The notes: generated by a model not told the origin, from the letters alone. A DNA stretch of 64,000 nucleotides from Arthrobacter sp. S41 (GCF_004320535.1 NZ_SIHY01000001.1:1736001-1800000), one strand, 5' to 3'; positions 42,802-52,591 are shown, counted from the stretch's first letter. Numbers and translations: made by a program.

Positions 42802-43740
42802 ATGGCTCAGTACACACCTTCCGAACTTGCAAACAAGCTCAAAGACGGACTGCTCTCATTCCCAGTCACCGCCTTTGATGAGAACCTCGAAATCGATGAG
42901 GCCAACTACCGCAAGCACCTAGCGTGGCAGTCCAGCTTCGATGTGGCGGGCTTGTTCGCAGCCGGTGGCACCGGTGAAGGCTTCACCTTGACCCCGGAAG
43001 AATCAGCCAAGGTTGTTCGCATGGCCGTTGAAGAAGCCGGTTCCAGTGTTCCAGTTCTAGCCTCGGCAGGTGGATCAACCAAGCAGGCCATCCAGAACGC
43101 CCAGGACGCCGAGGCTGCTGGCGCCGAAGGACTGCTGCTCCTGCCTCCTTACCTGACCGAATGTGACCAGGAAGGCCTGTACCAGCACGTCTCCAAAATT
43201 TGCTCCTCGACCAAAACTGGCGTGATTGTTTACAACCGTGCCAACGCTGTCTACTCCGCAGACACCGTGGCGCGACTGGCAGATAACCACGAAAACTTCA
43301 TTGGCTTCAAGGACGCATTGGGCGACATTGAGCAGATCACCAAGGTCTACGCGAAGAACGGTGACCGCCTGTTCTACCTCGGTGGCCTGCCTACCGCAGA
43401 GACTTTCGCACTACCACTGTTGCAGCTGGGAATGAGCACCTACTCCTCAGCCATGTACAACTTCGTTCCTGAATTTGCACTGGACTTCTACAAGGACGTT
43501 CGCGCGCAGGACCGTGTGGCAATCAACGAAAAGCTGAACCGCTTTGTTATGCCGTACTTGGACATCCGCGACCGCGTCAAGGGCTACGGAGTGTCCATCG
43601 TCAAGGGTGGCCTGAAAGCCATTGGTCGCGATTCCGGCTCGGTGCGCCCACCACTGCAGGACCTGACTGAAGCTGATCTTGCGGATCTTTCGGCACTGAT
43701 CCAGAAGGCCGGCATCGTTCCTGCCGGCGCCGCACTGTAA
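42802..43740 (+). CDS. kdgD: 5-dehydro-4-deoxyglucarate dehydratase
   Basis: A 312-residue DHDPS/NAL-superfamily enzyme that dehydrates and decarboxylates 5-keto-4-deoxyglucarate to 2-ketoglutarate semialdehyde. The catalytic Schiff-base Lys is in FIGFKDALGD and the Tyr in GVIVYNRANAVYS. The N-terminal GGTGEGFTLTPEE is the typical substrate loop. ATG 42802 is chosen over 42781 because AGGA lies 7 nt before it. It is first in an operon with the semialdehyde dehydrogenase and glucarate dehydratase genes. Confidence 0.93.
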   Translation: MAQYTPSELANKLKDGLLSFPVTAFDENLEIDEANYRKHLAWQSSFDVAGLFAAGGTGEGFTLTPEESAKVVRMAVEEAGSSVPVLASAGGSTKQAIQNAQDAEAAGAEGLLLLPPYLTECDQEGLYQHVSKICSSTKTGVIVYNRANAVYSADTVARLADNHENFIGFKDALGDIEQITKVYAKNGDRLFYLGGLPTAETFALPLLQLGMSTYSSAMYNFVPEFALDFYKDVRAQDRVAINEKLNRFVMPYLDIRDRVKGYGVSIVKGGLKAIGRDSGSVRPPLQDLTEADLADLSALIQKAGIVPAGAAL

Positions 43741-43779
43741 AAAACTGAACTGGCAATTTTTCGAATCGCAAGGAGCACC

Positions 43780-45381
43780 ATGACTACCAACATCGAGCAA
43801 CTCACCGGGCAGTCGATTCTCGCAGGTCAAAGTACTACCGGCACCGGACGGACCGTTAACGGTTTTAACCCTGCCACCAACCAGCCGCTAGAACCGGGCT
43901 ACAGCCTGATCGATACCGAGCAACTGAAGCTTGCCACCTCCGCGGCGGCCGAAGCCTTTGATTCCTTCCGTGCTCTGGATCCAGAAAAGCATGCAGCTTT
44001 CCTCGAAGCCATCGCCGATAACATCGAAGCTGTCGGTCAAGAGCTCGTGGAACGCGCCATGGCCGAAACCGGCCTGCCCGCAGCGCGCCTGAACGGCGAG
44101 CGCGGCCGTACCACCGGCCAGCTGCGTCTGTTCGCAAAGGTCGTTCGCCAGGGTGATTTCCGTGGTGTGCGCATCGATCCAGCATTGCCAGAGCGAACCC
44201 CATTGCCTCGCGTAGATATTCGACAGCGCAAGATCCCGCTGGGTCCAGTGGCCGTCTTTGGTGCCTCGAACTTCCCGCTGGCCTTCTCCACCGCCGGTGG
44301 CGACACCGCTTCTGCTTTGGCTGCCGGTTGCCCGGTAGTTTTCAAAGCGCACAATGCTCATCCGGGCACCAGTGAAATTGTTGGCCGCGCCATCACCCAG
44401 GCGGTCACCGACGCTGACCTGCACCCCGGTGTCTTCTCCTTGATCTATGGTCCCGGAGCCTCCATCGGTCAGGCGCTGGTAGCTGATCCAGTGATCAAGG
44501 CTGTTGGCTTTACCGGATCACGTTCCGGCGGTACCGCGTTGATGGCCACCGCAGCAGCACGACCTGAACCAATTCCGGTGTACGCAGAAATGAGCGCCAT
44601 CAACCCTGTCATCTTCTTCGAAGGTGTCTTGGCTGAAGATCCAGAAGGCCATGCCAAGGCGTACCTAGGATCCGTCACCGGGTCCTCGGGTCAGCTCTGC
44701 ACCGCTCCAGGTTTGGTCTTTGCTCCACAGGGTGCGGCAGGCGACGCCTTTGTAAAGGCTATTGCTCCAGCTACTACGTCTAGCACCGGCCAGACCATGC
44801 TGACCGAGGGGATCTACAACGCGTGGACCGAGGGTGTTTCTGCCCTTGAAAAGCAGGACGGCGTAGAACTGCTCGGACGTGGTGCCGAAGGTGACAGCGA
44901 AAATGCACCTGGACCGGTCATCTTCGCTGCTGGTGTAGAACAGCTTTTGACCAATCCTGTCCTTCAGGAAGAAATTTTCGGAGCAGCTTCGCTGGTCATC
45001 CGCTACAACAGCGCTGAAGAATTGGTTAGCACGCTCTCTCAGCTCGAAGGCCAGCTCACCGCGACCTTGCAGCTCAACGAGTCGGATTATCCGGTTGCTG
45101 CCCAAGCTCTTCCCGTCTTGGAAACCAAGGCTGGACGTATCTTGATCAACGGCTGGCCTACCGGTGTTGAAGTTGGCGATGCGATGGTCCACGGCGGTCC
45201 GTTCCCGGCTACCTCTGCCCCACAGACCACTTCTGTTGGCACGTTAGCAATCGAACGCTTCTTGCGTCCTGTGGCTTACCAGAACTTCCCTGATTCGCTC
45301 TTGCCCCAGCCTTTGGCAGATGAGAATCCATGGAATCTGAATCGTCGCATCGATGGCACGCTGAAGTTAGCAGGAGAATAA
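43780..45381 (+). CDS. 2-ketoglutarate semialdehyde (2,5-dioxovalerate) dehydrogenase
   Basis: A 533-residue aldehyde dehydrogenase of the NADP-dependent KGSADH-III type. NAD(P)-fold segment VFGASNFPLAFSTAGGDTASALAAGCPV, GFTGSRSGG, catalytic Glu in YAEMSAINPV and catalytic Cys in GSSGQLCTAPGLVF. It oxidises 2-ketoglutarate semialdehyde to 2-ketoglutarate. AAGGAG lies before ATG 43780. The position between kdgD and gudD completes the glucarate pathway. Confidence 0.92.
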   Translation: MTTNIEQLTGQSILAGQSTTGTGRTVNGFNPATNQPLEPGYSLIDTEQLKLATSAAAEAFDSFRALDPEKHAAFLEAIADNIEAVGQELVERAMAETGLPAARLNGERGRTTGQLRLFAKVVRQGDFRGVRIDPALPERTPLPRVDIRQRKIPLGPVAVFGASNFPLAFSTAGGDTASALAAGCPVVFKAHNAHPGTSEIVGRAITQAVTDADLHPGVFSLIYGPGASIGQALVADPVIKAVGFTGSRSGGTALMATAAARPEPIPVYAEMSAINPVIFFEGVLAEDPEGHAKAYLGSVTGSSGQLCTAPGLVFAPQGAAGDAFVKAIAPATTSSTGQTMLTEGIYNAWTEGVSALEKQDGVELLGRGAEGDSENAPGPVIFAAGVEQLLTNPVLQEEIFGAASLVIRYNSAEELVSTLSQLEGQLTATLQLNESDYPVAAQALPVLETKAGRILINGWPTGVEVGDAMVHGGPFPATSAPQTTSVGTLAIERFLRPVAYQNFPDSLLPQPLADENPWNLNRRIDGTLKLAGE

Positions 45382-45384
45382 TCT

Positions 45385-46713
45385 ATGAGTGCACAACCAA
45401 CTATTGCTTCGGTAGAGGTCATTCCGGTCGCCGGCCACGATTCGATGTTGCTGAATCTTTCCGGTGCCCACGGCCCCTTCTTCACCCGAAATATTGCCAT
45501 CATCACCGACTCTGATGGACGCACCGGTTTAGGTGAAGTACCTGGAGGCGAAGCAATTCGCTCAACTATTGAAGAAGCTGGAAAGCTCATCCATGGGGCA
45601 CCAGTAGCCAAATACCGTTCCTTGCTGCGACAGATTTCCAGCCGTTTCGCAGACCGCGACAAGGGTGGACGTGGAGCGCAAACTTTTGATCTGCGCACCA
45701 CGGTCCACGCAGTTACCGCCGTTGAGTCTGCGCTGTTGGATCTGCACGGACAACACCTTGGTGTGCCGGTAGCAGAGCTACTGGGTGACGGTCAGCAGCG
45801 TGAAGCAGTACCAATGCTGGGCTACCTCTTCTACGTGGGCAATCCCGACGCCACCGATCTTCCATATCTTCGCGAACCTCATGGCGCGGATGACTGGGAG
45901 AAAGTTCGCCGCGAAGAGGCTATGACACCAGAAGCTGTGGTCCGCTTGGCTGAAGCCGCTCAGAAACGTTACGGGTTCAAAGACTTCAAGCTCAAGGGCG
46001 GTGTCCAGGCAGGCGACGCTGAAGTGGATGCGGTGATTGCGCTCAAGGAACGATTCCCTGATGCGCGTATTACCTTGGATCCTAATGGCGGATGGTTGTT
46101 GGAAGACGCTATCCGTTTGGGCAAGCGTATGCGCGGAGTTGTAGCTTACGCTGAGGATCCTTGTGGACCTGAGGGCAGGTTCTCGGGACGCGAAGTGATG
46201 AGCGAGTTCCGTCGTGCCACCGGCTTGCAGACCGCTACCAACATGATTGCCACCGACTGGCGCGAAATGTCCCACGCAGTGCGAACCAACGCGGTGGATA
46301 TTCCACTAGCGGATCCGCACTTCTGGACCATGTCCGGTTCCGTTCGGGTTGCCCAATTGTGTGACGAGTTTGGGCTTACGTGGGGTTCTCACTCAAATAA
46401 CCACTTTGATATTTCCTTGGCCATGTTCACCCAAGCCGGGGCTGCAGCGCCAGGAGAAATCACGGCGTTGGATACCCACTGGATCTGGCAGGACGGTCAA
46501 GAGCTGACCGAAGAACCACTGCAGATTCGCGACGGAGAAATCCAAGTTCCGCAAAAGTCCGGTCTTGGGGTCACCCTGAACCGAGCGCGTGTCAACGAGG
46601 CTCACGAGCTGTATTTGCAGCACGGACTCGGATCACGCGATGACGCGGTATCAATGCAATATCTGATTCCAGGCTGGAGCTTTGATTCCAAGAGCCCAGC
46701 GTTGGTTCGCTAA
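45385..46713 (+). CDS. gudD: Glucarate dehydratase
   Basis: A 442-residue enolase-superfamily enzyme of the GudD type. Lys in [11 protein letters not shown], metal ligands in [15 protein letters not shown] and TNMIATDW, and the base His in [13 protein letters not shown]. The N-terminal capping part has [20 protein letters not shown], typical of GudD. It converts D-glucarate to 5-keto-4-deoxyglucarate, the substrate of KdgD. Its ATG follows the dehydrogenase stop by 3 bp, with AGGAG in the end of that gene. Confidence 0.94.
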   Translation: MSAQPTIASVEVIPVAGHDSMLLNLSGAHGPFFTRNIAIITDSDGRTGLGEVPGGEAIRSTIEEAGKLIHGAPVAKYRSLLRQISSRFADRDKGGRGAQTFDLRTTVHAVTAVESALLDLHGQHLGVPVAELLGDGQQREAVPMLGYLFYVGNPDATDLPYLREPHGADDWEKVRREEAMTPEAVVRLAEAAQKRYGFKDFKLKGGVQAGDAEVDAVIALKERFPDARITLDPNGGWLLEDAIRLGKRMRGVVAYAEDPCGPEGRFSGREVMSEFRRATGLQTATNMIATDWREMSHAVRTNAVDIPLADPHFWTMSGSVRVAQLCDEFGLTWGSHSNNHFDISLAMFTQAGAAAPGEITALDTHWIWQDGQELTEEPLQIRDGEIQVPQKSGLGVTLNRARVNEAHELYLQHGLGSRDDAVSMQYLIPGWSFDSKSPALVR

Positions 46714-46841
46714 GTATTGACTCTGAATAAGTGATGACCATGGGGGGCGGTTGGAACAACATTTGATGTTGTCCCGGCTGTCCCCACTGTGGTGTTGGTA
46801 GGCCTCAACGCAGTCATAGAGAAGTGTAAGCAGGAGAAGAT

Positions 46842-47783
46842 ATGCACGGCGTGATGCAAGGGTTCGCGATAGTCCTAATCCTTATCGGGGTAGGTCTGGC
46901 GACAGCAAAATTTCTCCCGAGTAAGCGGCAAGCCATTTCCACCGGGCTGACCCCGCTGATCTACTACATCACCAACCCTGCCTTGATGTTCATCTTGCTC
47001 GCAGACGCCGACCTTGGATTAGTTCTGGGTGTGTTCACACCTATAGCGCTGTTGACTGCCGTGCTCACCGGCGCGCTCTTCGCGGTGGTCTCCAGAATTT
47101 TCCTCAAGACTCCGGCCCGCCATCTCCCGGCGGCCGCCATGGCAACCAGTTACGTCAATGCCGGGAACATCGGCATTCCCCTGGCGCTGTATGCGGTGGG
47201 TAGTACTACCCCTGCAGTTTCCGTCTTGATAGCTCAGTTGTTGATCATCGCGCCAGCCTACCTATGTATGTTTGCGGTGATCTCGCGCAAACTGAACCCA
47301 GATACGCAGAACCTTCCGCTGGGCCGAACCGTCTTGAAATCCATCGCTAACCCGGTGACTGTCGCAACCGCCATTGGTGCCTGCTTTTCTTTCATCCATC
47401 TCAGACTTCCCGAAGTGTTGCACGCACCTTTGGAGATGCTCGGTAATGCCTCCATTCCGTTGTTGCTGATGGCCTTTGGCATGTCCTTGTATGGGCAAAA
47501 GCCATTGGCTGAAAAGGAAGGACGGCCTGAAGTCTTTTTGGGTAGCGCGTTCAAAGTGTTGCTCATGCCGTGCATTGCTTGGGCTTTGGGTCGGTTTGTT
47601 TTTGGTCTTGAGTCAACGGATCTCATGGGTGTAGTTGTCATGGCCGCTTTGCCCACCGCGCAGAACGTTCTGTTGTTCAGTCAGCAGTTCTCACTGAAAC
47701 CTACGGTTCCTCGTGAAGTGATTCTGGCCAGTACATTTTTATCCATCCCGGTAGCATTGCTAGCAACGTTCCTTTTGAGCTAG
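46842..47783 (+). CDS. AEC-family transporter (first copy)
   Basis: A 313-residue membrane protein of the auxin-efflux-carrier family with about 10 helices. The central NPALMFILLA, TSYVNAGNIGIPLALYAVG and MAALPTAQNVLLFSQQF segments are diagnostic. AGGAG lies before ATG 46842. AEC carriers move organic acids such as malate. Here they may export an overflow acid or import a pathway acid. A small hairpin (ACAACAT/ATGTTGT, 46756-46772) lies in the 128-bp gap before it. Confidence 0.87.
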   Translation: MHGVMQGFAIVLILIGVGLATAKFLPSKRQAISTGLTPLIYYITNPALMFILLADADLGLVLGVFTPIALLTAVLTGALFAVVSRIFLKTPARHLPAAAMATSYVNAGNIGIPLALYAVGSTTPAVSVLIAQLLIIAPAYLCMFAVISRKLNPDTQNLPLGRTVLKSIANPVTVATAIGACFSFIHLRLPEVLHAPLEMLGNASIPLLLMAFGMSLYGQKPLAEKEGRPEVFLGSAFKVLLMPCIAWALGRFVFGLESTDLMGVVVMAALPTAQNVLLFSQQFSLKPTVPREVILASTFLSIPVALLATFLLS

Positions 47784-47800
47784 GAGTTCAAGCCCGTCTC

Positions 47801-48730
47801 ATGTTTGGTGTCTTCGAGGGATTTTTCGGTATCTGGGCCATTATTGGCATTGGCTATTGGGCTGGAAAGAAGAATGTCTTCGGCCCTGAAGGGCGAATGA
47901 TCCTCAATCGTCTCACCTTCTTCATTGCCTCGCCCGCTTTGCTTTTCACCACAATTGCCGGCGCCAATCCTCAAGAAGCCCTCGGCTCTCAGCTGTTTAT
48001 CGCCGGAATTTCGGCCAGCGTTGTGTTTGTACTTTTCCATTTTCTCTCGCGGTGGCTCTTTAAACGCTCTGCTGCAGAACGAACAATCGGCTCCATGGCC
48101 GCTTCCACGGTGAATGCCGGGAACCTAGGCCTGCCCATCGCGCTCTATGCGTTGGGGGATATCTCTATCGCTGCACCCGTGGCCCTGTTTCAGATGGCCA
48201 TCATGACTCCGGTGTCACTGTCGATGATGGAAAAGGCTACAAGCAACCGGGAAGCCGGTGCGCGAAGCCTCCTGATTCGCACGCTATCAAACCCGATGAT
48301 TATTGCTTCGGCAGCCGGGTTGGCTTGTTCCATCTTCCATTGGATGCCACCACAGTTGTTGCTGACACCCATAGAACTGCTTGCCGGAGCTTCGATTCCG
48401 GCCATGCTTCTTGGCTTCGGCATTTCTCTAGTGGGCTCTAAACCATTGCAAAAGGCAACACAACGCCGAACCGAAGTATGGGTGGCAACAGCACTCAAGC
48501 TGGTTGTTCACCCACTCCTAGCTTGGGTTCTGGCAGCCTGGGTGTTCAGGCTCGACGCCACCGGTCAATACATCGCGATTATCATGGCGGCACTGCCTAC
48601 CGCGCAGAATATTTTTGTCAACGCTGATCGCTACAACGCCGGAATTACCATTGCCAAGGACACCGTTCTGGTCACCACGATTCTAGGTATTCCGGTCATG
48701 TTGGCCTTTGCTGGTTTGTTGCACCACTAA
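47801..48730 (+). CDS. AEC-family transporter (second copy)
   Basis: A 309-residue AEC-family protein, about 10 helices, with ASPALLFTTIAGAN, STVNAGNLGLPIALYALG and MAALPTAQNIFVNADRY matching the first copy's motifs but with clear divergence elsewhere. It starts 17 bp after the first copy ends. The tandem arrangement indicates an old duplication or a heteromeric pair. The Shine-Dalgarno sequence (GGAG) is 14 nt from ATG 47801, so coupling to the upstream gene or a slightly later start is possible. Confidence 0.86.
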   Translation: MFGVFEGFFGIWAIIGIGYWAGKKNVFGPEGRMILNRLTFFIASPALLFTTIAGANPQEALGSQLFIAGISASVVFVLFHFLSRWLFKRSAAERTIGSMAASTVNAGNLGLPIALYALGDISIAAPVALFQMAIMTPVSLSMMEKATSNREAGARSLLIRTLSNPMIIASAAGLACSIFHWMPPQLLLTPIELLAGASIPAMLLGFGISLVGSKPLQKATQRRTEVWVATALKLVVHPLLAWVLAAWVFRLDATGQYIAIIMAALPTAQNIFVNADRYNAGITIAKDTVLVTTILGIPVMLAFAGLLHH

Positions 48731-48761
48731 TTCACCAATGACCCGGCAACACAGCTTTGGC

Positions 48762-49715
48762 CTACTCAGGCCGATCGGTTGAAGCAGTCTTGTCGGGAAT
48801 CGCTGTTCCTTCAACATTTTCCAGAGAGTCAATAAAGACTTCTCGTAGTCGTTGCGCAGCCGGATTCACCGAACCTTCTTCCCAAGCAATAAAGATGTCA
48901 GAATGGTTCAAATTTTGTAGTCCGTCAGGGCTAGTTAGTTCTTCAAAAACCACTCCAGGTGGCGCAAAGTCCATGGCGCTGGCCGGCACCAACGACACCC
49001 CGAGCCCCACGGCAACCAAAGCCATGAGCGCAGGAATCTGGCTGGCAATTTGGGTAATGGTTGGTTTGCTTCCCACGGAATCGAAGAGCCGAATCACCAG
49101 ATCGTAAAAGTACCTAGCTTCATTGGTTGAATACATCATCAGTGGGAGCCCCACCAATTCTTTGATCAAGACACCCTTGCCGGTGGCCAAATAGTGTCCT
49201 GCTGGAAGAGTCACCACCAGTCGGTCCTTTTTCACCAGACATGATTGCACTCCGCCCCGATTGACGACTGGGCGCAATAGACCAACATCAATATTTCCGC
49301 TGCTCAACGCGTCGAGTTGGTCAATGGAGACGGCTTCTCGCAGAACCAGCGTGACATCCGGCAGATGACGGGCAGCGGTAGACAGTAAGGCCGGCAGAAC
49401 AGATTGGCCAGCCACTGAGGTGTAACCAACGATCACCGTTCCAGAGTCCCCGGTAGACACACGGGAGACTTCCATGCTGGTGCGTCGGCTCAACTCCAAA
49501 AGTCTGCGGGCATTGGGGAGCAGCACCTCGCCAGCAGCGGTTAGTTGCACATTGCGCGAGGTGCGGGTGAAGAGCTTGGCGGATAATTCACGTTCCAGCA
49601 ATTGGATCTGTCGGCTCAGCGGCGGCTGAGTCATGTTGAGTCGTTCAGCGGCAGCACCGAAGTGGAGTTCTTCAGCAACGGCGACGAAGGACTCCAGTTG
49701 AATGAGCGAAAACAT
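48762..49715 (-). CDS. LysR-family regulator, divergent from the second glucarate dehydratase
   Basis: A 317-residue LysR regulator. Its wHTH FSLIQLESFVAVAEELHFGAAAERLNMTQPPLSRQIQLLERELS is almost identical to that of the LysR at 41773, while the effector domain is more different. ATG 49715 has AAGGAG 7 nt upstream. It is divergent from gudD2 and next to a copy of the shared promoter element, so both regulators may cover one regulon with different inducers. Confidence 0.92.
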   Translation of the reverse strand: MFSLIQLESFVAVAEELHFGAAAERLNMTQPPLSRQIQLLERELSAKLFTRTSRNVQLTAAGEVLLPNARRLLELSRRTSMEVSRVSTGDSGTVIVGYTSVAGQSVLPALLSTAARHLPDVTLVLREAVSIDQLDALSSGNIDVGLLRPVVNRGGVQSCLVKKDRLVVTLPAGHYLATGKGVLIKELVGLPLMMYSTNEARYFYDLVIRLFDSVGSKPTITQIASQIPALMALVAVGLGVSLVPASAMDFAPPGVVFEELTSPDGLQNLNHSDIFIAWEEGSVNPAAQRLREVFIDSLENVEGTAIPDKTASTDRPE

Positions 49716-49750
49716 CAATGCTCTCCTTGAATCGTTGATTGCATAAATTA

Positions 49751-49783
49751 GCTTGGACAGGTATCAATAACGGCTTCTATGGT
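49751..49783 (+). promoter_or_regulatory. Promoter of the second glucarate dehydratase gene with the shared LysR-linked element
   Basis: GCTTGGACAGGTATCA (49751-49766) differs from the kdgD copy at one of 16 positions. TATGGT (49778-49783) follows TTGGAC after 19 bp. Confidence 0.65.
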
Positions 49784-49816
49784 GAGTCTAGACCTACACG
49801 ACCAAGGGAGCCCGCC

Positions 49817-51139
49817 ATGCTGGATGCAACGACGCAGCAAGTCTCTAGCCAATCGCCGCAGAGCGAACCAACATCATGCCGAGTGGAAAGAATTGAAGTC
49901 ACTCCCGTCGCTTTCGCGGATCCGCCCTTGCTTAATTCCGTGGGAGTACACGAACCATTTGCGTTGCGAGCAATCGTGGTGGTGCATACAAATACAGGAC
50001 ACTACGGGCTAGGTGAAACCTACGGCGACGAGGCCCACGTCGCGCGGCTACGTCGAGCAGCTTCTGCTCTGCAAGGTGCCGACCCGTTTAATCTGAATCT
50101 CATCTCACGACTCGTCTCTGAGTCTCTAGTGCAGGACAACGGACAAGGCGGACACGGCACCGGAGGCATGGTCACAACGACCTCGTTAGATGACCGAGTA
50201 CTGTCCGCATTCAACGTTGCGTGCCTCGATATCCAAGGCAAGGTCCTGGGAGTACCGGTCAGCACGTTGCTCGGCGGCGCAATACGCGAATACGTTGATT
50301 TCAGTGGCTATCTCTTTTACAAGTGGGCAAATCATCCCGGACGTGAAAGCGACAAGTGGGGCGAGGCCATAGACCCTGCAGGGATCGTGGCCCAAGCCCG
50401 CAAGATGGTCACTGACTACGGATTCAAGGCATTGAAACTCAAGGGTGGGGTCTTCCCGCCGGACCAAGAAGCTGCCGCCATCGAGGCGTTACACCAAGAG
50501 TTTCCCGACATCCCACTGCGTTTAGACCCCAATGGTGTGTGGAGCGTGCCAACGGCAATAGAAGTCGGGCACCGTTTGGAAGCATCCCTGCAGTACTTGG
50601 AAGATCCTTGCCTGAGGATTGCCGATAATGCTGCCGTGCGCGCAGCCATCAACCTGCCAATCGCCACCAACATGTGCGTGGTCTCTTTTGCTGATCTTCA
50701 GCCAGCCATCAAAGCGCAAGCTGTAGACATCGTCCTGTCCGATCATCACTTCTGGGGCGGCTTGAGCCGGTCCAAACTACTTTCCGGCATCGCAGAGACC
50801 TTTGGTCTGAGCCTTTCGATGCACTCGAATTCTCATTTAGGGATCAGCTTCGCGGCCATGATTCAGTTAGCGGCGGCCACCGAGAATATTGACTACGCCT
50901 GCGATACCCACTGGCCTTGGAAACTCGAGGAAGACGATGTCATCGTGGCCGGAACACTGACGATTCAAGACGGTAAGGTCCAAGTTCCAACCGGTCCTGG
51001 ACTGGGCGTGGAACTCGATACGCAAGCCCTTGAGCGGATGCATCAGCAATACCTTGACTGTGGGCTGAAGCAACGTGACGATACCAGCTACATGCAGTCC
51101 ATCGATCCCACCTATGAGCTGAAGAGTCCACGATGGTAA
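49817..51139 (+). CDS. Glucarate dehydratase-like enolase-superfamily enzyme (second paralogue)
   Basis: A 440-residue GudD-family protein. Lys in KALKLKGGVFPP, metal ligands LRLDPNGVW, LEDPCL and IATNMCV, and His in SMHSNSHLGIS are all present, so it should be active. It is a divergent paralogue of the gudD at 45385. It could act on glucarate, idarate or another hexarate. ATG 49817 has AAGGGAG 6 nt upstream, and the earlier frame from 49739 overlaps the promoter. It overlaps the following dehydrogenase gene by 7 bp. Confidence 0.88.
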   Translation: MLDATTQQVSSQSPQSEPTSCRVERIEVTPVAFADPPLLNSVGVHEPFALRAIVVVHTNTGHYGLGETYGDEAHVARLRRAASALQGADPFNLNLISRLVSESLVQDNGQGGHGTGGMVTTTSLDDRVLSAFNVACLDIQGKVLGVPVSTLLGGAIREYVDFSGYLFYKWANHPGRESDKWGEAIDPAGIVAQARKMVTDYGFKALKLKGGVFPPDQEAAAIEALHQEFPDIPLRLDPNGVWSVPTAIEVGHRLEASLQYLEDPCLRIADNAAVRAAINLPIATNMCVVSFADLQPAIKAQAVDIVLSDHHFWGGLSRSKLLSGIAETFGLSLSMHSNSHLGISFAAMIQLAAATENIDYACDTHWPWKLEEDDVIVAGTLTIQDGKVQVPTGPGLGVELDTQALERMHQQYLDCGLKQRDDTSYMQSIDPTYELKSPRW

Positions 51140-52137
51140 GGCCACTACAGATCGTGGTGACCGACCCCATCGTCAGCCGCTTTGAATCCCTTTTCCGTCA
51201 GTTGGGCACCAGACACAACTGGAAGTTTGTTGCATCGCTTGACCCCCACGAACAGTCAAGGCAGATCGCCGAGGCGGACGTTTTGGTGTGCGCAAGACTT
51301 TCCGACCAAGACGCACAACGCTGTACAGCCGGTCTAGTGCATGTCACCGGATCCGGCACTGACCGCGTGGCGCTGAAGTACCTGCCCGAGTCCACCCAAG
51401 TTGCGACGACCTCCCACCACGAACGTTCCATCGCAGAATACGTAGTGATGGCCATCCTCGCCCACGAACGGCGCCTGCTCAGCATCACCCGTGAATTGAC
51501 CGAGGGCACCTGGCGCACTCTCGCAACAGATCCCAACATTTCCATGTTCCGTACCGTCAAGGACCTAACCGTGGGATTCATTGGAATGGGGGCAATTGGC
51601 CAACACACCCTCGCGGCAGTCACAGCCCTGGGGGCCAAAGCGGTAGCGGTGCGCCGAAACCCGAGCGAGCCTTCAACTGATAACCAAAATCTTCACTGGG
51701 TGAAATCCATGGAGCATCTGCCCGAACTTCTTGAATGCAGCGATGTGGTGGTTCTTTGCCTACCACTGACTGATGCAACAAGAGATCTTATCGGCGCTAC
51801 TGAACTCTCGATGATGCGTAGTGACGCACTGTTGGTCAATGTTGCGCGTGGACCGATAGTGAACGCGCCAGCGCTCATTGACGTATTAGATCAACAGCTC
51901 ATTGGCGGAGCAGCACTAGACGTCTGGTGGGACGCCCCGACAGGCACCGTTGCGCCCGCGCTAACCCAACGGTTGGCTGCACATCCATTGGTCATTGCCA
52001 CACCACATTATTCGGGGCACTCGCGAGAAACTTTTCTTTCACGGGTGAAGGAAATCTGCTCCAATATCAATGACTTTGCCTCGGTAGCTGAACAGCACAA
52101 AGGACTAAATTCTCCCGAGGTGGCCTCAACTCCCTAG
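51133..52137 (+). CDS. D-2-hydroxyacid dehydrogenase-family protein
   Basis: A 334-residue dehydrogenase of the D-isomer hydroxyacid family. The Rossmann motif is VGFIGMGAIGQHTLA (about residue 150), Arg is in NVARGPIVN and His in ATPHYSGHSRE. The usual F-x-x-E-P acid motif is changed to VWWDAPTG, so the acid-base residue differs from standard family members. It overlaps gudD2 by 7 bp and so belongs to its operon. It may reduce or oxidise a keto/hydroxy derivative of the sugar acid. Its substrate cannot be told. Confidence 0.85.
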   Translation: MVRPLQIVVTDPIVSRFESLFRQLGTRHNWKFVASLDPHEQSRQIAEADVLVCARLSDQDAQRCTAGLVHVTGSGTDRVALKYLPESTQVATTSHHERSIAEYVVMAILAHERRLLSITRELTEGTWRTLATDPNISMFRTVKDLTVGFIGMGAIGQHTLAAVTALGAKAVAVRRNPSEPSTDNQNLHWVKSMEHLPELLECSDVVVLCLPLTDATRDLIGATELSMMRSDALLVNVARGPIVNAPALIDVLDQQLIGGAALDVWWDAPTGTVAPALTQRLAAHPLVIATPHYSGHSRETFLSRVKEICSNINDFASVAEQHKGLNSPEVASTP

Positions 52138-52147
52138 AATAGTGACT

Positions 52148-52591
52148 ATGCAAGATGAAACGCTGTTGCAGACGGTCGAAGATGAGTTCACTGCCATACT
52201 TTTGCACGCCCGAGATATGATCGTTCGCCGCGCAAAAGCGGTCCACCCCGATTTGCAGGCGCCTGGTTACCGCCTGCTCGGTCTTGTCATCCGCGAAGAC
52301 GCTCAGCAACAGGGCGCTTTGGCCGAAAAGCTTCGTCTAGATAAGGCAACTATTTCCCGACTGGTTCAGCAGCTAGAGTCCTTGGGCCTAGTGAACCGGA
52401 CCCAAGATCCCTCTGACGGCCGCGCTCAACTGGTCTCTGCCACGGCACTGGCTAGAGACAAGTGGCGCGACAGCGGAAACACCCTGCGTCAGGAACTGCG
52501 CCGCCAGCTCACCGAATGGGAAGCTAGCGAACTACAAAACTTTGGACAGCTGTTGCACCGACTGAACATCAGTTTCGAAGAGCTGACCTAA
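52148..52591 (+). CDS. MarR-family regulator
   Basis: A 147-residue MarR-type winged-helix regulator with LRLDKATISRLVQQLESLGLVNRTQDPSDGRAQLVSAT (about residues 60-100). TAGAAT lies 7 nt before ATG 52148 with no Shine-Dalgarno, which points to a leaderless transcript (GTG 52142 is an alternative). It follows the sugar-acid dehydrogenase by about 10 bp. Its targets are unknown. It converges on the helicase gene with a 15-bp gap. Confidence 0.83.
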   Translation: MQDETLLQTVEDEFTAILLHARDMIVRRAKAVHPDLQAPGYRLLGLVIREDAQQQGALAEKLRLDKATISRLVQQLESLGLVNRTQDPSDGRAQLVSATALARDKWRDSGNTLRQELRRQLTEWEASELQNFGQLLHRLNISFEELT

